Positions 53,762-62,496 of a DNA stretch of 64,000 nucleotides are shown here, piece by piece. Each line of letters opens with the position of its first letter. Position 1 is the first letter of the stretch. The position numbers and the translations under genes are program-made. The stretch lies in assembly GCF_038561965.1 (NCBI RefSeq), contig NZ_CP139348.1, positions 930,001 to 994,000 of the forward strand, in the 5' to 3' direction. The notes under the pieces are model-generated. The model did not search any database. It was not told where the DNA came from and was given only the letters and a program-made list of their open reading frames with translations. The stretch comes from Stutzerimonas stutzeri (GTDB lineage Bacteria; Pseudomonadota; Gammaproteobacteria; Pseudomonadales; Pseudomonadaceae).

Positions 53762-54646
53762 GTGCGCATCGCTCTATTGCTGTTGCTGGGGTTGTTGACC
53801 GGTTGCCATACGTTGCCGGCATTGCCCGAGTGGCAGAGCCCGGAAGGGCGCGATCACCCTGATCTCGGCACGATTGTCGACCTACAGCGCAATGCGGTGA
53901 TTACGCCTGCCCAGCTCGTGACGAAACTGCAAGCTCACGACCACCTGCTGGTCGGCGAGCGCCACGACAATCCTGACCATCACGCATTGCAGCTCTGGTT
54001 GTTGCAGGCGCTGGAGCAGAGGCGGCCGCAGGGCAGCTTGTTGCTGGAGATGCTCGAGCCCGAGCAGCAGGCGCGAATCGATGCGCTGCGCCGCGATGTG
54101 CGTGAAGGTCGTGGGCCAGCCGATCTTCCTGATGCGCTGGGCTGGCAGAAGGGGTGGGACTGGAGCCTGTATGGCCCGCTGGTCAGTTACGCCCTCGCTC
54201 AACCGTATCCGCTGTTGCATGCCAATCTGGGGCGCGAGGAAATCATGTCGATCTACCGCGCGGCCCCAGCGCTGCAAGGGCGCACATCCGCCACCGCTGC
54301 GGTGCGGAATGCCTTGCTGGCGCAGATCGAGGTTTCCCATTGCGGGATGTTGCCCGCGTCCCAGCTGCCGGCGATGCTGGCGGTGCAGCAGCAGCGTGAT
54401 CGGCGCATGGCCGAGCAGGTGGTCGCAGCACCGACACCTTCGATGCTGCTAGCCGGCGCGTTTCATGTGCGGCGTGATCTGGGTGTGCCGCTGCATATCG
54501 AGGATATGTCCGGAAAGCCGGTTGCGGTGCTGATGCTGGCCGAAGTGGGCGAGACGGTGGCCGCTGCGCAGGCCGATTACGTCTGGTATACGCCGGCACA
54601 ACCGGAGCAGGACCACTGCGAACAGCTGCGCCAACATAGCAAATAG
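53762..54646 (+). CDS. ChaN-family lipoprotein
   Basis: A 294-residue outer-envelope lipoprotein. The signal peptide ends in the lipobox LLTGC. The ChaN/EreA-like domain includes LLVGERHDNPDHHALQLWLLQAL, LLLEMLEPEQQARI and AGAFHVRRDLGVPLHIED. ChaN proteins bind heme and are linked to heme uptake in other bacteria. GAGGAGG lies before the GTG start at 53762. The gene ends just before the PrrF sRNA, which lies on the other strand. The P. aeruginosa counterpart in this place is called PhuW. Confidence 0.85.
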   Translation: MRIALLLLLGLLTGCHTLPALPEWQSPEGRDHPDLGTIVDLQRNAVITPAQLVTKLQAHDHLLVGERHDNPDHHALQLWLLQALEQRRPQGSLLLEMLEPEQQARIDALRRDVREGRGPADLPDALGWQKGWDWSLYGPLVSYALAQPYPLLHANLGREEIMSIYRAAPALQGRTSATAAVRNALLAQIEVSHCGMLPASQLPAMLAVQQQRDRRMAEQVVAAPTPSMLLAGAFHVRRDLGVPLHIEDMSGKPVAVLMLAEVGETVAAAQADYVWYTPAQPEQDHCEQLRQHSK

Positions 54647-54668
54647 GAAGGTCGGCTTTTCTGCAGGC

Positions 54669-54778
54669 AAAAAAAGACCCGGCAGAGCCGGGTCAATACC
54701 GTGATTAGCCTGATGAGGAGATAACCTGAAGGCTCGACTGCCTGAGCCTTCAGCTATCGGCTGACCTCGCGATCAGTT
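54669..54778 (-). ncRNA. prrF: PrrF iron-sparing small RNA
   Basis: A single PrrF gene of about 110 nt, antiparallel to the ChaN gene and upstream of cbpA, the same place as prrF1-prrF2 in P. aeruginosa. It has a Fur-box promoter and a strong terminator: GACCCGGC-AGA-GCCGGGTC (54676-54694) with a T7 tail. The middle of the RNA (ATCTCCTCATCAGGCTAATC, roughly 54700-54723) is the conserved target-pairing type. PrrF represses iron-rich proteins when iron is low. Only one copy is seen here. Confidence 0.9.
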
Positions 54779-54783
54779 GTGGT

Positions 54784-54812
54784 AATAATAACAATTCTCA
54801 TTTCTGCGTCAA
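54784..54812 (-). promoter_or_regulatory. Fur-regulated promoter of PrrF
   Basis: On the minus strand TTGACG (54807-54812) and TATTAT (54785-54790) are 16 bases apart, giving a start at 54778. A Fur box (AATGAGAATTGTTATTATT on the minus strand, 54784-54802) covers the spacer and -10, matching 12 of the 15 core positions of the 7-1-7 consensus. Iron-bound Fur would therefore block transcription. Confidence 0.88.
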
Positions 54813-54853
54813 CAGGCTTTCGTAAAAAAATTCGTGTGCGTCGGCCACTTGTC

Positions 54854-55651
54854 TCAGACGGCAACATTGACGCGCAGATGGGTGACTTCCTTGTTCAGCA
54901 GGTCGATACGTCGCGCCATGCTCTCGATAAGGCTGTGGGCAATGCGCGGATTGCTTTGCGTCAGCCCGAGAAACTGCTCCTTGGGAATGACCATGACCGT
55001 GCAAGGTTCGCTAGCCACGACCGTTGCGCTGCGCCGTTCGCGGGTGAACACCGCCATGGCACCGAAGATCTCGTCCTTTTGTACGTCACCCACTTTCTGG
55101 CCGTCGACGACCGCATTCGCGTGACCTTCGATGATGATGAACACGTTATCCGCTTCGTCGCCCTGGCGAATCAGTTCTTCGCCGACGGCGAAATGCTTGA
55201 AACCGGTGGATGGGCGGATTTCCGGTTGCTTGAGCCGCGCAAGCGCGTCGCCGAGCAGCGCGGTATGGCCGATCAGGTATTGGGTGAACAGCTCCTGGCG
55301 GTGCTCGTCGGCATGAATATGCTGAAACGCGGCGTTGCGGGAGTAGGGAATGAGGCTGATCGGCTCGTCACTGCAGTAGCGGCATTCCGGCAGGTCGCCG
55401 GACTGGCGCAATCCAACCAGGTCACCCTCTTGAAGATAGAACAGCGCCTTACCGTCGATCAGCGCGTGCAGCAGTCCTGCTTCAATGATGAAGAGTTGTT
55501 GCGTCGGTAGCTCGGCACAGAGGTCATCGGTGTGCTTGAGTTCAAGGTTGGGGCCCGACGGCTGCAAGCCTTCCAGCAGCTGTGAGGGGATTGTTTGCAG
55601 GCGGTTGATCAGGCGATCGGCGTACGCCGGTTGCTCCCCGAGTAAATACAT
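54854..55651 (-). CDS. cbpA: Cyclic-nucleotide-binding protein CbpA-like
   Basis: A 265-residue protein with a cNMP-type domain at the C-terminus (about 155-250): FAVGEELIRQGDEADNVFIIIEGHANAVVDGQKVGDVQKDEIFGAMAVFTRERRSATVVA. The N-terminal half looks like a second, weaker copy of the same fold (LPTQQLFIIEAGLLHALIDGKALFYLQEGDLVGL). In P. aeruginosa the neighbouring gene in this position is cbpA, whose protein binds cAMP. ATG at 55651 is chosen. No output domain is visible. Confidence 0.85.
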   Translation of the reverse strand: MYLLGEQPAYADRLINRLQTIPSQLLEGLQPSGPNLELKHTDDLCAELPTQQLFIIEAGLLHALIDGKALFYLQEGDLVGLRQSGDLPECRYCSDEPISLIPYSRNAAFQHIHADEHRQELFTQYLIGHTALLGDALARLKQPEIRPSTGFKHFAVGEELIRQGDEADNVFIIIEGHANAVVDGQKVGDVQKDEIFGAMAVFTRERRSATVVASEPCTVMVIPKEQFLGLTQSNPRIAHSLIESMARRIDLLNKEVTHLRVNVAV

Positions 55652-55762
55652 GTCGGTAATCCTTGAACGAACGGGCAGACGATTGGCAGGGTCACGTCGG
55701 CGCACAATAGGCCCTGTGACCTGAGCGAGTAAATCTCGCCAAGCAGAGGTTGTGAGCCAGCT

Positions 55763-56026
55763 CTAGTTGTCGTGTTCGTCACCCAGGCTTCGATTGAGTT
55801 CTTCCTTCAAGGGCGCCGGCAGTTGTTGCCAAGGTAAGTCGCGCAATGCGCCCTCAATGGCATACAAAAGCACCTTCGAGGCGCCGAAGCCTCGCGACTT
55901 CACCGCGCGATAGGAGCTTACCGCCCCCAGTCTTCGGAGATCGGCTGCGGTATGGATGCCCGATGCGTGTAGCCACTGCACCGAGGTCTTGCCTAGATTG
56001 CGGAGTGAAAGTAGTTCGTCGTGCAT
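55763..56026 (-). CDS. TfoX C-terminal domain protein
   Basis: An 87-residue protein that starts MHDELLSLRNLGKTSVQWLHASGIHTAADLRRLGAVSSYRAVKSRG. This matches the helix-hairpin TfoX_C fold (LRNLGxxSxxWLxxxGI). It lacks the N-terminal TfoX domain, so it is a stand-alone form. In Pseudomonas the function is unknown, and no competence role can be inferred. It lies between cbpA and the methyltransferase gene. Confidence 0.82.
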   Translation of the reverse strand: MHDELLSLRNLGKTSVQWLHASGIHTAADLRRLGAVSSYRAVKSRGFGASKVLLYAIEGALRDLPWQQLPAPLKEELNRSLGDEHDN

Positions 56027-56044
56027 GGCGGCATCCTTGCGGTA

Positions 56045-56830
56045 CTAGCGATTGGGGAAGCCTGTCATAAAGTGTAGCGGCCAGCGGACGCGTCGCCGCT
56101 GATCAGGCGGGCCCCAGGCTGACGACAACTGCGGCTCTATCATTGCAACCGGATCGCGACGGTGCTGCTTTTGCCACTGTTTGACGGCGGACCAGGTGCG
56201 CAGGTAGCCGATCAGCTCGGCAAGATCCCAATGGGCGGCCAGGGAAAATGCCGGGCATGCGATACGTGCAAAAGGAGGCCGGATGTCTTGGTAACCGGCA
56301 TCCACGCTGGTGCGGCCGGCTGGCCAGTAGCCGGCAAGGATTTCGCTATGGAGGTTCTGAATCAGCGCATCCACCGGCGGTGCCACCTCCAGCAGGCTGT
56401 AGCACCAGGCGCAGAACAGGCCGTGCGGCTTCAGCGCGAGCCGCGCCTGGGCGAAAAATGCCGGTGTGGCAAACCAGTGCAGCGCCTGGGCGACCACCAG
56501 CAGATCGAGCTGCCCGTTTTGCACCGGTAGCTGATGGGCGTCGGCGACGACACGCTGCACATCCGGCCAGTCGTCCGCAGCGTTCAGCTGCTCGGCACTG
56601 GCGTCGCATGCAAGAACCTGATGGAAGTGGCGCGTCAGCGGGAAGCTGGCTTGCCCATTGCCCGCAGCGACGTCCATGGCGATTTCTGTCTCTGCGCACT
56701 GGCTCGCTAACCAGCTGAACAGTGCCTCGGGGTAGGTCGGACGGAAGCGCGCATAGTCGGTGGAGCGGCTGGAGAACAGCTGAACGCTTTCGCTGGCCGC
56801 CCCAGGGGAGCGTGATTCGCTGGCAGGCAT
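56045..56830 (-). CDS. Class I SAM-dependent methyltransferase
   Basis: A 261-residue methyltransferase with the SAM site EIAMDVAAGNGQASFPLTRHFHQVLACDAS, followed by VQRVVADAHQLPVQNGQLDLLVVAQALHWF. This is the Methyltransf_11 / YcgJ type, in which the phrase DLLVVAQALHWF is common. The substrate is unknown. It sits between the TfoX-domain gene and the bifunctional kinase-like gene on the same strand. Confidence 0.85.
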   Translation of the reverse strand: MPASESRSPGAASESVQLFSSRSTDYARFRPTYPEALFSWLASQCAETEIAMDVAAGNGQASFPLTRHFHQVLACDASAEQLNAADDWPDVQRVVADAHQLPVQNGQLDLLVVAQALHWFATPAFFAQARLALKPHGLFCAWCYSLLEVAPPVDALIQNLHSEILAGYWPAGRTSVDAGYQDIRPPFARIACPAFSLAAHWDLAELIGYLRTWSAVKQWQKQHRRDPVAMIEPQLSSAWGPPDQRRRVRWPLHFMTGFPNR

Positions 56831-56902
56831 ATCGGTTATCCACGATTGCGATACCAGAGTATAGAAGCACCGCCGCGCTCTGCTCGCTGCGGTGCCTGGC
56901 GG

Positions 56903-58471
56903 TCAGAGACCGGGCAGGTGTTGACGGATGTTTGCGACCAGCTCGTCAAGGCTGCCGGCGTCCTGGGTATCCACTCGACGGCTGTGCAGTCGTTCGCTCT
57001 CGCTCAGGGCTTCACGGCTGGCTTGCTGCGCATGGACCACATCCATGGTCGCGTCAGATGGATCGAGGCCTTCGGCCTGACGCTGCGCCAGCCACTGGGC
57101 GATCACCGCATCGGGCGCCTGGCAGTCGAGCAACAAGAACGGCACGCCGGTCGACTCGGCCGCCTGCCAGGCATCCTGGCGCTGTTGCTGTTTAAGGTAC
57201 GCAGCGTCGATCACCACTGAAAATCCGGCTTGCAACGCGGTAGTCGCGAGCTTGTGCAGATGCTGATAGGTCGCATCACTGGCCTGCTGGCTATAGATGC
57301 CGGTATCGAGCTGGCCCTGCTGTGCGTCGGACTGCTCGCCATGCAGCCGCTTGCGCTCGACGTCCGAGCGCAGGCGTATCGCGCCCAGGGCTTCAACCAG
57401 ACGCAGCGCGACGTGGCTCTTGCCCACGGCGGAAACGCCATGGGTAATGGCCAGGAAGCGTGAGGGAATGGCGCTGTAGCTTTCGGCCAGGTTCGCATAG
57501 CTGCGGTACTGGCGCACGATCACCTTGCGCTGCACGGCGTCCTGCTCCTGATACAGGCGGAACAGGCTGACCTTGGCACGTACCAACGCGCGATAGGCCT
57601 TGTACAGATTCAACAGCGCCAGGGCTGCGTAATCGCCGGTGTGCTCCAACCATCCATTGAGGAAGCGGCGTGCTTGGCACTTCAGGCCGCGATCCTCCAG
57701 GTCCATGGCGAGAAACGCAGCATCCGAGGCAACATCAATCAGGCGGAACGGCTCATTGAATTCGATGCAGTCGAACAGGACGACATGGCCGTCGATCAAC
57801 GTAGCATTACCCAGGTGGAGGTCGCCGTGACATTCGCGGACGAAACCCTGTTGGCAGCGCTGCTCGAGCAGCGGGCGCAGGCGTTGAATGCTGGTTTCTG
57901 TCCAATCTTCGAGCGAGTCCAGCTGGCGTAGGTCTGCTGCTTCGCTGAGTAGTGGGCGAATCTGCTCGAAGTTCTGCCGCATCGGCGCGACGATCGCGTC
58001 GGCGCTGCTCAGAGTGTGACCGGCGGGTACCTGCGGGGTGCTCTGGTGAAAATGCGCAATCTGCTCGGCCAAGGCGTCGATGTGCGTATCCGTCAATTCG
58101 CCGCGCGCCTGCAATTCGGCCAGCAGCTGAGTTTGCGGAAATTCACGCATCTTCAGGGCGTATTCGAAGGGTTCGCCTGCGCCATTGATCTCGGGCGCAT
58201 CCGGCGAGCCGCTAATGGGCAGGACTTCCAGATAAAGGTCGGGTGCCATGCGTTGGTTGAGTCGTAGTTCCTCTTCGCAGAAATGCTTGCGCGAGGCGAG
58301 ATTCGTAAAGTTCAGGAAGCCGAAGTCCACCGGTTTCTTGATTTTGTAGGCGTAGGTGCCGGTGAGGATCACCCAGGAAATATGGGTCTCGATGACCCTG
58401 ACGCCCTCGGTGGGGTGCGGGTACACGGCAGGATTCTGCAGGGCGGCGATCAATGCTTGGCTCACGGTCAT
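56903..58471 (-). CDS. APH-like and AAA family two-domain kinase-like protein
   Basis: A 522-residue protein with two halves. The N-terminal part (about 1-330) resembles aminoglycoside phosphotransferase-type kinases: ISWVILTGTYAYKIKKPVDFGFLNF, CHGDLHLGNATLIDGHVVLFDCIEFNEPFRLIDVASDAAFLAMDLEDRG (HGDLHLGN catalytic loop, D in LFD). The C-terminal part (about 340-522) is a P-loop kinase (HGVSAVGKSHVALRLVEALG, Walker A GVSAVGKS). Substrates are unknown. ATG at 58471 is preferred. Divergent from mrcB. Confidence 0.85.
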   Translation of the reverse strand: MTVSQALIAALQNPAVYPHPTEGVRVIETHISWVILTGTYAYKIKKPVDFGFLNFTNLASRKHFCEEELRLNQRMAPDLYLEVLPISGSPDAPEINGAGEPFEYALKMREFPQTQLLAELQARGELTDTHIDALAEQIAHFHQSTPQVPAGHTLSSADAIVAPMRQNFEQIRPLLSEAADLRQLDSLEDWTETSIQRLRPLLEQRCQQGFVRECHGDLHLGNATLIDGHVVLFDCIEFNEPFRLIDVASDAAFLAMDLEDRGLKCQARRFLNGWLEHTGDYAALALLNLYKAYRALVRAKVSLFRLYQEQDAVQRKVIVRQYRSYANLAESYSAIPSRFLAITHGVSAVGKSHVALRLVEALGAIRLRSDVERKRLHGEQSDAQQGQLDTGIYSQQASDATYQHLHKLATTALQAGFSVVIDAAYLKQQQRQDAWQAAESTGVPFLLLDCQAPDAVIAQWLAQRQAEGLDPSDATMDVVHAQQASREALSESERLHSRRVDTQDAGSLDELVANIRQHLPGL

Positions 58472-58611
58472 TCCTTGTTGAAGTTCTTGAGCGGGGGCGT
58501 GCGAGTCCACTGCGAAGCAGTCCACACAGTCGAAAAGTCGCTGGCATTATGGCTGCTGTGCGTTGCGCTGCAAACCGCTGAGAGGCCGTCGGTCCGCTGC
58601 TGCAAAGTGCG

Positions 58612-58617
58612 TATAAT
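58612..58617 (+). promoter_or_regulatory. Consensus -10 element at the mrcB start
   Basis: TATAAT ends 8 bases before the mrcB ATG, with no clear -35 at the normal distance and no ribosome-binding site. Transcription from it would start about 2 bases before the ATG. Confidence 0.45.
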
Positions 58618-58625
58618 GCGCCGCC

Positions 58626-60938
58626 ATGACTAAACCTCGCTCCCCCCGTACACGCTCCAAGCGCCGCTCCGCTGGCGCTCGCCCTTGGTTGGGCTGGGCG
58701 GTAAAACTGTCCATTGTCGGCCTGGTGATCCTGGCCGGTTTCGCTATTTATCTCGATGCCGTGGTGCAAGAGAAATTCTCCGGCAAGCGCTGGACGATTC
58801 CAGCCAAGGTCTACGCCCGGCCGCTGGAACTCTTCGCCGGGCAGAAGCTGGACAAGAACGATTTCCTCGCGGAGCTGGACGCGCTGGGCTATCGCCGCGA
58901 ACGTGCGGTCAGTGGTCCGGGCGGCGCGTCGGTGGCTGGCAATGACATCGAACTGCATACCCGTGGCTTCCAGTTCTACGAAGGTGCCGAGCAGTCGCAG
59001 CGGCTGCGGGTGCGCTTTTCCGGCGATTTCGTTGCCGGCCTCAGTGCGGGTAATGGCGGCACGTTGCCGGTCGCGCGTCTGGAGCCGGTGCTGATCGGCG
59101 GGCTGTATCCGGCGCATAACGAGGATCGCATTCTGATCAAGCTGGATCAGGTGCCGCCCTATCTGGTGGAGACGTTGGTCGCGGTGGAGGACCGGGAGTT
59201 CTTCAATCACTTCGGCGTATCGCCTAAGTCCATCGCACGTGCGGTGTGGGTCAACCTGACCGCGGGCCAGGTTCGCCAGGGCGGCAGTACCCTGACTCAA
59301 CAGCTGGTGAAGAACTTCTACCTGACCAATGAGCGCAGCCTCAACCGCAAGGCCACCGAGGCGATGATGGCGGTGCTGCTGGAGCTGCATTACGAAAAAC
59401 AGGAGATTCTCGAAGCCTACCTTAACGAGGTGTTTCTCGGTCAGGACGGCCGTCGCGCCGTGCACGGCTTCGGCCTGGCGAGCCAGTACTTCTTCGGCCA
59501 GCCGTTGGCTGAGTTGAAGTTGCCGCAGGTGGCGCTGTTGGTCGGCATGGTTAAAGGACCGACCTACTACAATCCGCGCCGCAACCCGGAAAGGGCGCTG
59601 GAGCGCCGCAATCTGGTTCTCGATCTACTGGCCGAGCAACAGGTGGTCAGCGCCGAGGACGTGGCCAAGGCCAAGCAGGCGCCGTTGGGTGTGACCCAGC
59701 GTGGCAGCATGGCCGACAGCTCCTATCCAGCCTTTCTCGATCTGGTCAAGCGTCAGCTACGCGAGGACTATCGGGACGAGGACCTCACCGAGGAAGGCCT
59801 GCGCGTCTTCACCAGTTTCGATCCGATCCTTCAGCTAAAAGCCGAACAGGCCATGAGCGAAACGCTCAAGCGGCTCGGCAAGAGTACCGAAGGCGTTGAG
59901 GGTGCGATGATCGTGACCAACCCCGAAACCGGAGAGATCCAGGCGATGCTGGGCGGCCGGCAACCGGGTTTCGCCGGATTCAATCGGGCGTTGGACGCTT
60001 CGCGCCCGATCGGCTCGCTGATCAAGCCTGCGATTTATCTTGCGGCCTTGGAGAAACCTAGCCAATACACGCTGACGAGCTTGCTCGAGGATGAGCCGTT
60101 CTCGGTCAAGGGCGCCGACGGGCAGGTCTGGAAGCCGCAGAACTATGGGCGTCAGGCCTATGGAACGGTCTATCTGTATCAGGCGCTGGCTAATTCATAC
60201 AACTTGTCCACGGCCCGGCTCGGGCTCGATCTGGGTGTGCCGAACGTGCTGAAGACGCTTGAGCGGCTGGGCGCATCGCCGAAATGGCCGGCCTACCCAT
60301 CGATGCTGCTCGGCGCTGGCGGGCTTCGTCCGATCGAAGTGGCCGACATGTACCAGACATTGGCCAACGGTGGCTTCAACACGCCGTTGCGCGGTATTCG
60401 CAGTGTACTGACCGCGGACGGTGAGCCGCTCAAGCGGTATCCGTTCCAGATTCAGCAGCGCTTCGATCCCGGTGCGATCTACCTGACCCAGTACGCCATG
60501 CAGCGCGCCATGAGCGAGGGGACCGGACGATCTGCCTACAACCGTCTGCCGCGGTCGCTCAACCTGGCCGGGAAGACCGGGACCACCAACGACTCGCGTG
60601 ACAGCTGGTTCGCTGGCTTCAGCCAGGATCTGCTGACGGTGGTCTGGCTGGGACGTGATGACAACGGCAAGACTTCGCTGACCGGGGCGACCGGAGCGCT
60701 GCAGGTCTGGGCTGACTTCATGCGTCGAGCCGACCCGCTGCCTCTGCAGATGCCGGTGCCGGACAACGTGACATACGCATGGGTGGATGCACGTAGCGGC
60801 CTGGGTACGGACGAGCGCTGCCCCGATGCCGTACAGATGCCCTATATTCGCGGCAGCGAGCCGACTCCCGGGCCGGGCTGCGGCATCCAGGCACCGGCCG
60901 AATCAGTTATGGATTGGGTGCGTGGGTGGCTGCAGTAA
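58626..60938 (+). CDS. mrcB: Penicillin-binding protein 1B
   Basis: PBP1b (770 aa) polymerises glycan and cross-links peptidoglycan at the inner membrane. The order is a short basic cytoplasmic tail, a membrane helix (about 22-45), a UB2H domain (about 65-150), the glycosyltransferase domain (EDREFFNHFGVSPKSIARA, GGSTLTQQLVKNFYL) and the transpeptidase domain with SLIK in SRPIGSLIKPAIYLA, SYN and KTGTT. The downstream lipoprotein is an LpoP-like activator candidate. The ATG at 58626 lacks a Shine-Dalgarno sequence. Confidence 0.97.
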   Translation: MTKPRSPRTRSKRRSAGARPWLGWAVKLSIVGLVILAGFAIYLDAVVQEKFSGKRWTIPAKVYARPLELFAGQKLDKNDFLAELDALGYRRERAVSGPGGASVAGNDIELHTRGFQFYEGAEQSQRLRVRFSGDFVAGLSAGNGGTLPVARLEPVLIGGLYPAHNEDRILIKLDQVPPYLVETLVAVEDREFFNHFGVSPKSIARAVWVNLTAGQVRQGGSTLTQQLVKNFYLTNERSLNRKATEAMMAVLLELHYEKQEILEAYLNEVFLGQDGRRAVHGFGLASQYFFGQPLAELKLPQVALLVGMVKGPTYYNPRRNPERALERRNLVLDLLAEQQVVSAEDVAKAKQAPLGVTQRGSMADSSYPAFLDLVKRQLREDYRDEDLTEEGLRVFTSFDPILQLKAEQAMSETLKRLGKSTEGVEGAMIVTNPETGEIQAMLGGRQPGFAGFNRALDASRPIGSLIKPAIYLAALEKPSQYTLTSLLEDEPFSVKGADGQVWKPQNYGRQAYGTVYLYQALANSYNLSTARLGLDLGVPNVLKTLERLGASPKWPAYPSMLLGAGGLRPIEVADMYQTLANGGFNTPLRGIRSVLTADGEPLKRYPFQIQQRFDPGAIYLTQYAMQRAMSEGTGRSAYNRLPRSLNLAGKTGTTNDSRDSWFAGFSQDLLTVVWLGRDDNGKTSLTGATGALQVWADFMRRADPLPLQMPVPDNVTYAWVDARSGLGTDERCPDAVQMPYIRGSEPTPGPGCGIQAPAESVMDWVRGWLQ

Positions 60939-60988
60939 CTGCCGGCCTGATATGCATCTTGTGTTTTCTTGTGAAGGGGTCTGAATTG

Positions 60989-61705
60989 GTGAACAAGCAG
61001 TGGATGGCTGTTGTTACGGCGGTAGTCCTGATCCAGGGCTGCGCCACGGTCGATCGTCGCTCGATTCCGGTAGTGGACTCGGGCGCTCCGGTGTCCGAGG
61101 AACTGGCCGCGCGTCAGGGCTATCGAGCGCCACCGGCCCCGACGATGGCCGCGCCGCGGCAGCAGCAGGAGGATTCGGGGGTCGTGGTGATGGTGCCGCA
61201 GGGGAGTTCCGCACCGCTTGAGACATTCGCAGCGCCCGATGCTCCTTTTACAGGGTCGACGGGCGCGAGCCAGCCAACGTGGCAGCCGGCACCGTCGATC
61301 TCGGCTCCACCCAGCGCGCCGCAACCGAGTATGCCCAGCGGCATTCCTCGTCCCGGAAGCGGCCTGGCTGCTGACGAGCAACTCGACGGCCCCGTGCTTG
61401 CACTGCTGACGACGGCCCAGCAGCAGCAGGGCGGTGGTGATTTGAACGGTGCGGCTTCCAGCCTCGAACGCGCGCAGCGCATTGCGCCGCGCGAGCCGCA
61501 AGTGCTCTATCGTCTCGCTCAGGTCCGACTGGCCCAGGGCGATGCCACCCAGGCCGAACAGCTGTCGCGTCGCGCATTGAGTTATGCAAGTGGGCGTCCA
61601 GCCTTGCAGGCGAGTCTCTGGGAGCTGATCGCTCAATCGCGGGAGCGTCAGGGCGACAACGCAGGGGCGGCACAGGCGCGTGAACGCGCCAAAGTCAGCC
61701 TGTGA
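60989..61705 (+). CDS. lpoP: Lipoprotein with TPR domain, LpoP-like PBP1b activator
   Basis: A 238-residue outer-membrane lipoprotein: lipobox VLIQGC, then a Pro/Ala/Ser-rich linker (about 45-140), then a TPR-type domain (about 145-235, LNGAASSLERAQRIAPREPQVLYRLAQVRLAQGDATQAEQLSRRALSYASGRPAL). A lipoprotein that activates PBP1b, LpoP, is known in P. aeruginosa with this linker-plus-TPR plan and lies after ponB; identity here rests on layout. The GTG at 60989 follows GAAGGGG. An upstream frame to 60914 overlaps mrcB. Confidence 0.8.
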   Translation: MNKQWMAVVTAVVLIQGCATVDRRSIPVVDSGAPVSEELAARQGYRAPPAPTMAAPRQQQEDSGVVVMVPQGSSAPLETFAAPDAPFTGSTGASQPTWQPAPSISAPPSAPQPSMPSGIPRPGSGLAADEQLDGPVLALLTTAQQQQGGGDLNGAASSLERAQRIAPREPQVLYRLAQVRLAQGDATQAEQLSRRALSYASGRPALQASLWELIAQSRERQGDNAGAAQARERAKVSL

Positions 61706-62025
61706 TGGATCAGCGCCTGCCTGCAGTTGCTCAGCAGCTGCTGTTGATCGAGCGTGAGCTTCGAGCGCTGGGGCTTTGGAGTGCTGAGCCTCCACCGGAG
61801 GAGGCGCTGGTCAGCGTCGAGCCGTTCTGCGTGGATACGCTGCGGTTCGAGCAGTGGCTGCAATGGATTTTCCTGCCTCGAATGAAGGCCATCGTCGAGT
61901 CGGATCTGCCTCTACCGGCAGCCTCGGACATTTGCGCCATGGCTGAGGTCGCGTATCGGGAGGCGCGGGCGGTCAGTCTGCTCGAGGCGTTGCGCGATTT
62001 CGACGTACTGATCAAGGCATCGTAG
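61705..62025 (+). CDS. YqcC family (DUF446) protein
   Basis: A 106-residue cytoplasmic protein. The YqcC signature is evident: LLLIERELRALGLWSAEPPPEEAL, then EPFCVDTLRFEQWLQWIFLPRMKAIVESDLPLP. Its role is unknown; in E. coli yqcC is next to the truC pseudouridine synthase gene, which is not present here. The ATG at 61705 overlaps the stop of the lipoprotein gene (TGATG), so mrcB, the lipoprotein and this gene may be one unit. Confidence 0.88.
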   Translation: MDQRLPAVAQQLLLIERELRALGLWSAEPPPEEALVSVEPFCVDTLRFEQWLQWIFLPRMKAIVESDLPLPAASDICAMAEVAYREARAVSLLEALRDFDVLIKAS

Positions 62026-62064
62026 GCCGCGGCGACGCCTGGCGCCGCTAGCCGTAATTCCAGC

Positions 62065-62496
62065 TCAGTTGCAGTTTTCGGCGATCTTGTCGCGGGTTTC
62101 GCTGATCCGCGATTGGCGCTCTTCTTCGGTTAACCGCCGGGTTTCGCCGTTGTCGTTGACGCGCACGCGTGGGTTGTTCTGCAGTTGTGCCAGGTTAGTG
62201 CGCATGGTTTCGCAGTACGCCTTGCGTTCGGTTTCCTGCGCGGCGACCTGCTGCTTCACCTTGCGGTCGATGCTGCTCTGGTCGGCTTCAGCCTCGTTTT
62301 GCTCTGCCGGTTCTGGCGCCGCGACCGGTTTCGCTGGCGCGGTTACCGTATTGACGGTTTCCACCTGCTGGCCCTGAGGTGGTTGCGCACCGAAATGCGT
62401 AACCCCTTGGGCGTCCACCCATTTGTAAACCTGGGCGGCCATGACGTTGCCGCAAAGCGCCAGTAGCAAGCCGCCCGCAAAAAACGTGAATCGCAT
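62065..62496 (-). CDS. DUF4124-domain protein
   Basis: A 143-residue exported protein. After the signal peptide (about 1-20, FFAGGLLLALCGNVMA), the DUF4124 domain reads AQVYKWVDAQGVTHFGAQPPQGQQVETV. A long coiled-coil-like tail follows (EQNEAEADQSSIDRKVKQQVAAQETERKAYCETMRTNLAQL). DUF4124 proteins are periplasmic and of unknown function. It is convergent with the YqcC gene. Confidence 0.85.
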   Translation of the reverse strand: MRFTFFAGGLLLALCGNVMAAQVYKWVDAQGVTHFGAQPPQGQQVETVNTVTAPAKPVAAPEPAEQNEAEADQSSIDRKVKQQVAAQETERKAYCETMRTNLAQLQNNPRVRVNDNGETRRLTEEERQSRISETRDKIAENCN

